Source of the DNA: Malachius bipustulatus
Lineage: Eukaryota > Arthropoda > Insecta > Coleoptera > Melyridae
Length of the DNA stretch: 64,000 bases
Assembly (NCBI GenBank): GCA_910589415.1
Contig: OU342635.1
Coordinates: 4,154,001 to 4,218,000, forward strand
Direction of reading: 5' to 3'
The stretch's first letter is position 1; every line of letters begins with the position of its first letter. The position numbers were made by a program, and so were the translations under genes. Shown in pieces: positions 63,301-64,000 of the stretch. The notes beneath the pieces are model-generated. The model was not told the origin of the DNA. It worked only from the letters and a program-made list of their open reading frames with translations, and searched no databases.

Positions 63301-64000
63301 AAATTCCAAGACCATCCCCGATGTCAGTGTTGTATATTCTTAGCAGTCGTATTTGGTAACTATACCTACTTACATGTACATGGATCACCCTTTGCTCTTT
63401 ATCCTCTTGCACTCGACGGATTCATCTTTTCCCCATTACTTCCTTTACTTGTCACTCATTTCGCTTATCTGTACGTGACAGGGTAAAGAAGCCGAGCATA
63501 GCAATCGTGGCAGGAACGTCCACATCAGAAGATGTGTGCCCTTGGGAGGGCAATCCCGAGAGTCGATCCAGAAGAAACTCTGCTCAATTAGACTCGGGTA
63601 GCTCTTCCTCGGACATCAGCGTCGCAGTCGTCGAGGTAGCTGACAGGATACAGCGAGTTTCTGTCCTCACTCAACAACACACTGTTGGTATGTAAAATTA
63701 AATATTAGATCTGGTTAATTTTTTTCACGACCGTTCGTGATGACTAGATCGGTTCAGCTCGCCAGATTGGTAGGAGGGGGGCATGGTCTTTTATAGCGGA
63801 TCATTATAACAAACCATTCCATGATACTGTGATTGGAGTGCAATTGCAATAGGACGAGAAATTATGATTTTTTCCATTCATCATTCATATTTTCTGGCTT
63901 TAAATAGGTATATCTGATGTACTCCTGATCTTCCTAGATTGTGGTCGTAAGTTGTCGGCTACTCCCACTTCGATGCCAGGTCGAGACCAGCCACGTCGAG
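33256..64000 (+). CDS. RGS7-like: R7-family regulator of G-protein signalling (RGS6/7-like), 12 exons, 3' end outside window
   Basis: Joined exons: 33256-33309, 40325-40424, 46752-46802, 46863-46969, 47329-47517, 47681-47866, 54644-54819, 54875-55078, 55210-55431, 56128-56370, 63482-63687, 63938-64000. All introns are GT..AG and all phases match, giving about 600 residues without a stop. Domain order: DEP (about 34-104), DEP helical extension (about 105-205), GGL (about 222-282), RGS (about 303-422), then a Ser-rich tail of at least 175 residues. Family knowledge: such proteins bind Gbeta5 through GGL, are anchored through DEP, and act as GTPase-activating proteins for Gi/o alpha in neurons. 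Asn329 (HENIRFW) and Asn368 (CEINID) match the conserved RGS asparagines that contact G alpha, so the domain looks active. The tail is far longer than the short one of vertebrate RGS7 and carries DVCPWE (528-533) and basic-Ser motifs (RRGS 470-473, RRNS 541-544, RKLS 583-586). The stop lies beyond the window. RGS6 versus RGS7 cannot be separated here. Confidence 0.93.
34322..34441 (+). repeat. two-copy tandem repeat, ~60 bp, in intron 1
   Basis: tcttattatttcgtttt...cagactacccggtatattgcggg (34322-34382) is followed by a close copy (34383-34441). A more diverged third copy of its second half lies at about 34550-34592. It produces hydrophobic open frames that are not genes. Confidence 0.8.
35230..35722 (+). 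repeat. 70-bp minisatellite, seven copies, in intron 1
   Basis: The unit begins gatgaggattgggcaaccgagag and ends gtttacgtccaaagg. Starts are at 35239, 35311, 35381, 35451, 35521, 35591 and 35661, so the period is 70 (the first is 72). Copies 3 to 7 are nearly identical, which points to recent expansion. Confidence 0.95.
35723..39410. other. intron 1 sequence without further recognised elements
   Basis: Apart from the small ORF at 36281-36403, no coding family or clear repeat was found. Confidence 0.4.
36281..36403 (+). CDS. small ORF with signal-peptide-like N-terminus inside RGS7-like intron 1 (unidentified)
   Basis: ATG at 36281 to TGA at 36401, 40 residues. It begins MPGPNIWLASILALLVVGC and continues FKSAGTPLARALLF. 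A short polar start, a hydrophobic core of about 13 residues and a Gly/Cys end look like a secretory signal peptide. The preceding 45 bases are GC-rich and follow a pyrimidine-rich tract ending in tag (about 36234), so this could be the first coding exon of a secreted peptide gene nested in the intron. I recognise no mature peptide, and a chance ORF is quite possible. Confidence 0.22.
   Translation: MPGPNIWLASILALLVVGCLFKSAGTPLARALLFYEYLMS
39420..40090 (+). repeat. ~110-bp tandem repeat rich in TTTACGTAA, intron 1
   Basis: Copies of an AT-rich unit containing tttacgtaccaaa, gaatttacgtaaatt and gaaattagggaaatt follow each other. tttacgtaccaaa is at about 39447, 39598, 39708, 39821, 39931 and 40044, a period of 110-113 in the last five. 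The array ends about 235 bp before exon 2. Confidence 0.9.
40325..40424 (+). CDS. RGS7-like: RGS7-like exon 2: residues 19-52, start of DEP domain
   Basis: The acceptor is a T-rich tract ending tttcag and the donor is G|gtaagt, ending in phase 1. The exon opens with ATG and encodes MERLVREMQD..GVPVRSQKLFLTSVPAAFM, which matches the N-terminal part of R7-RGS DEP domains (a Met/Glu-rich helix, then the PVRS/PIRT strand). Family members without a longer leader could start at this ATG. Confidence 0.93.
40425..42080. other. first part of intron 2, no gene seen
   Basis: No coding similarity recognised. A Met-rich 70-residue frame at 41879-42091 just before the satellite is probably part of the sequence that carries the array. 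Its segment ggggcgtccattaatta (42001-42017) recurs in inverted, diverged form after the array (about 44156-44173). Confidence 0.4.
42083..44113 (+). repeat. satellite array, 151-153-bp unit, about 13.4 copies, in intron 2
   Basis: The unit runs cgcgataaatattattgtgtaagc, ctaaaatttagtgaa, gtgttttactgaatttagac, ctcgcaattctactc, then gttggctacactgtg and gcggcatttgcaaaatcg. The gttggctacactgtg word recurs at spacings of 151 to 153 from about 42196 to 44014. Middle copies are nearly identical and the first and last are more diverged, as expected for unequal exchange. A 2-base insertion (gcgcagc versus gcagc) marks alternating variants. Confidence 0.97.
44442..44800 (-). pseudogene. 3' fragment of the same R1/LOA-like family as 29176-31069
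   Basis: agatctattgtatcccctct (44445) and the following 350 bases match 29176-29520 with many changes and small indels, in the same - orientation. The stretch covers the 3' UTR and the degraded C-terminal coding part. Confidence 0.75.
44801..46751. other. end of intron 2, no gene seen
   Basis: AT-rich sequence with short frames lacking any family resemblance on either strand. Confidence 0.4.
46752..46802 (+). CDS. RGS7-like: RGS7-like exon 3: residues 52-68, DEP domain core helix
   Basis: The acceptor is tttccag and the donor G|gtatgt. Encodes GYDLIEWLMERLGIEES, the hallmark DEP-domain segment (G-x-D-hydrophobic-hydrophobic-x-W-L). It is a 51-nt exon followed by a very short 60-nt intron that has no in-frame stop. 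Confidence 0.95.
46863..46969 (+). CDS. RGS7-like: RGS7-like exon 4: residues 69-104, end of DEP domain
   Basis: The acceptor is ctattccag and the donor CAA|gtaagt (phase 0). Encodes EALSIANQLCQYGYFFPV followed by a short loop and LVVKDDSSLYRFQ. The A-x-x-L...G-Y-F-F-P...D-D..YRFQ pattern is the second half of an R7-type DEP domain. Confidence 0.95.
47031..47076. repeat. perfect 16-bp hairpin in intron 4
   Basis: acctgtattaccgaca (47031-47046) and its exact complement (47061-47076) are separated by 14 bases. A related word, acctgcattaccgac, occurs inside the TIR element at about 49807. Confidence 0.85.
47329..47517 (+). CDS. RGS7-like: RGS7-like exon 5: residues 105-167, DEP helical extension
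   Basis: The acceptor is ccactcag and the donor CAG|gttggt; both boundaries are phase 0. Encodes VPYYWPWQNRPPDNVEYAIY, then a long charged helical stretch ending NKWEFITMQAEGQ. The YFWP..NT-DYA-YL-KRT pattern and KWEF-x-MQAE are typical of the helical extension between DEP and GGL in R7-RGS proteins. Confidence 0.95.
47681..47866 (+). CDS. RGS7-like: RGS7-like exon 6: residues 168-229, linker into GGL
   Basis: The acceptor is ggtatttcag and the donor GAG|gtaagt. Contains VIADSQERAYWRVHRPPPGF, the conserved DSQERAFW-x-VHRP-PG segment of the family, then a Cys/Arg-rich linker and RAVEDCKRE, where the GGL helix begins. The linker after PPPGF is much shorter than in vertebrate RGS7. Confidence 0.93.
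47867..49740. other. first part of intron 6
   Basis: No gene recognised. A gacaccctgtatg word (48453-48465), like the ends of the palindromic element further on, suggests an old element end. Confidence 0.4.
49755..50231. mobile_element. 477-bp TIR element (MITE-like) with perfect 21-bp ends
   Basis: ggggggctattctcgagttcg (49755-49775) and its exact complement (50211-50231) bound 435 bp of non-coding DNA. A second inverted pair lies just outside: aaactgtaaact (49741-49752) and agtttacagttt (50243-50254), which suggests insertion into, or nesting with, another palindromic sequence. Confidence 0.85.
50324..51204. mobile_element. 881-bp palindromic element with tacagggtgtcccagc ends
   Basis: The left arm (50324 to about 50718) and right arm (about 50815-51204) are imperfect inverted copies along nearly their whole length, leaving a loop of about 95 bp. 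The ends are cagggtgtcccagcttattcgaagc and its complement, each flanked by TA, as in TA-targeting DNA transposons. No transposase frame is present. The arms carry a second inner copy of the end motif (cagagtgtcccatatgacag, about 50450). Confidence 0.9.
51205..54643. other. rest of intron 6
   Basis: No gene recognised. It contains a ~110-bp direct duplication (about 52272-52387 and 52452-52563) and an inverted pair of ~39-bp cgtaaagaatgtaaag-type sequences (52616-52655 and 52811-52849). Confidence 0.5.
52272..52563 (+). repeat. ~115-bp direct duplication
   Basis: ggattggaagccctttttgt ... ctaactcgttcttcgttt (52272-52387) is repeated with about 15 percent differences at 52452-52563, with about 65 bp between the copies. 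Confidence 0.75.
54644..54819 (+). CDS. RGS7-like: RGS7-like exon 7: residues 230-288, GGL domain
   Basis: The acceptor is tttttctag and the donor TT|gtaaga (phase 2). Encodes VELLRKSLSRSRLKVSQALE, then YMEYDPLITP and SNPWVSDDVTYW. This is the Ggamma-like helix plus the E-Y-D-P...NPW motif that packs against Gbeta5. The following intron is only 55 nt. Confidence 0.95.
54875..55078 (+). CDS. RGS7-like: RGS7-like exon 8: residues 288-356, first half of RGS domain
   Basis: The acceptor is tttctgcag and the donor GA|gtaagt (phase 2). Encodes RVKRWGLSIEEL, then LQEFTNYLRKEYSHENIRFW. The V-K-R-W-G lead-in, F-x-x-(Y/F)-L-x-x-E-(Y/F)-S-x-E-N-(I/L)-x-F-W core and KFNEIFE helix define an RGS domain. 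Asn329 is the conserved catalytic-contact residue. Confidence 0.96.
55210..55431 (+). CDS. RGS7-like: RGS7-like exon 9: residues 356-430, second half of RGS domain
   Basis: The acceptor is atttccag and the donor CG|gtgagt. Encodes EFLAPGAPCEINIDGKTMEK, then RFTFDAAQDHVYTLLLKNDC and YPRFVRSEYYKNLLA. FLAPGAP..IN-D, the F-x-x-A-Q-x-x-(I/V)-Y repeat and D-x-YPRF-(I/V)-RS are canonical. Asn368 is the second conserved asparagine. Confidence 0.96.
56128..56370 (+). CDS. RGS7-like: RGS7-like exon 10: residues 430-511, Ser/Gln-rich tail
   Basis: The acceptor is tattttcag and the donor AG|gttggt, weaker than the others. Encodes FFGFGQTKKKTSTSSTPNQQ, a Gln-rich stretch, LAKRRGSDRSLSGSAHEL and HSHSQSNLSDIPYR. 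If the donor is not used, the frame runs on for 11 codons (LVTSENDKSSD) to a TGA at 56405-56407, giving a plausible short isoform. RRGS is a kinase-type basic-Ser site. Confidence 0.85.
57064..57560 (-). other. GC-rich pocket in intron 10 with two unidentified - strand frames
   Basis: Reading the - strand, the first frame (about 57560-57390) is open for 57 codons and includes GMVTSWGKYRRRYRVMGGRD and NRNYVPTPLTGSS. The second (about 57290-57064) is open for about 70 codons with HPFWESAIHTPGTRDD, CVGYRFIEGRERCKTGLRRT and MAWGNDGPLTLERVRAAGS. Composition differs sharply from the AT-rich intron. I do not recognise either. They may be remains of one transposable element or a processed pseudogene. 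Confidence 0.35.
58174..58582. mobile_element. ~409-bp TIR element (MITE-like) in intron 10
   Basis: tagtccagtc (58174-58183) is matched by gactggacta (58573-58582). Further in, aaaaggtgga and tccacctttt are inverted, so the imperfect ends extend about 40 bp. No coding capacity. Confidence 0.6.
59577..59975 (+). repeat. degenerate ~33-bp tandem array in intron 10
   Basis: About a dozen imperfect copies built from the words catcaggcattacat, ctccacagagaacacct and small gaps. No open frame crosses it. Confidence 0.8.
59976..63481. other. rest of intron 10
   Basis: No gene recognised. About 60200-61700 is a T/A-run-rich stretch (aaaatttc, tttttcaaaa) that looks like an old interspersed repeat without clear ends. 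An (AAT)n microsatellite lies at about 63268-63289. Confidence 0.4.
63482..63687 (+). CDS. RGS7-like: RGS7-like exon 11: residues 511-580, tail with DVCPWE motif
   Basis: The acceptor is cgtgacag and the donor G|gtatgt. The phase matches exon 10, and no other + strand coding exons were seen in the 7.1-kb intron between them, which argues that these exons belong to the same gene. Encodes VKKPSIAIVAGTSTSED, VCPWEGNPESRSRRNS, a run of Ser/Asp, then AVVEVADRIQRVSVLTQQ. The motif DVCPWE is at 63531-63548. Confidence 0.72.
63938..64000 (+). CDS. RGS7-like: RGS7-like exon 12 (partial): residues 580-600
   Basis: The acceptor is atcttcctag and the phase fits exon 11 (GAT across the junction). Encodes DCGRKLSATPTSMPGRDQPR and runs to the window edge with no donor seen. 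Confidence 0.65.
   Translation, partial: MVVVSCRLLPLRCQVETSHVE

Overview
The window looks like AT-rich nuclear DNA from an arthropod. An insect, perhaps a sap-feeding hemipteran, fits best, but that is inference from the gene's sequence, the mix of R1/LOA-like and jockey-like retroelement relics, and frequent short words such as tacctacc; nothing fixes the species. Spliced exons with GT..AG introns, dense transposon debris, tandem arrays and no operons rule out a prokaryote.

The one clear gene is on the + strand and fills the right half (about 33,079 to past 64,000). It is an R7-family regulator of G-protein signalling (RGS6/7-like). I could place 12 coding exons with matching splice phases. 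They encode about 600 residues in the order DEP domain, DEP helical extension, G-gamma-like (GGL) domain, RGS domain, then a long serine-rich tail that runs off the window. By family knowledge, the GGL domain binds Gbeta5, the DEP module binds a membrane anchor (R7BP/R9AP or GPR158/179), and the RGS domain speeds GTP hydrolysis by Gi/o. The most striking feature is in the tail: exon 11 encodes DVCPWE. This VCPWE core is known to me from the C-terminal tails of GPR158/GPR179, receptors that recruit R7-RGS proteins, and it resembles the ICPWE core of PDE6 gamma, which enhances RGS9 activity. An R7-RGS protein carrying such a motif itself would be unusual.

The left half (1 to about 33,000) holds no host gene I can support. 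It is a graveyard of elements: a broken R1/LOA-like retrotransposon (- strand, about 100-2,990); a composite repeat with two direct and one inverted copy inside a 14-bp flanking duplication (3,871-4,799); a tRNA-like segment (about 12,293-12,372); R1/LOA-like 3' ends (13,970-14,262 and 29,176-31,069); jockey-like RT relics (14,370-15,650 and 21,578-22,800); a TIR element (22,883-23,256); and 17-bp and 22-bp tandem repeats.

The large introns hold most of the remaining structure. Intron 1 has a 70-bp minisatellite, a 110-bp ACGTAA-rich repeat and a small signal-peptide-like ORF. Intron 2 has a 2-kb satellite of about 151-bp units and another R1/LOA-like tail. Intron 6 has a 477-bp TIR element and an 881-bp palindromic element. 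Intron 10 has a GC-rich pocket with unidentified - strand reading frames, a TIR element and a short degenerate tandem array.
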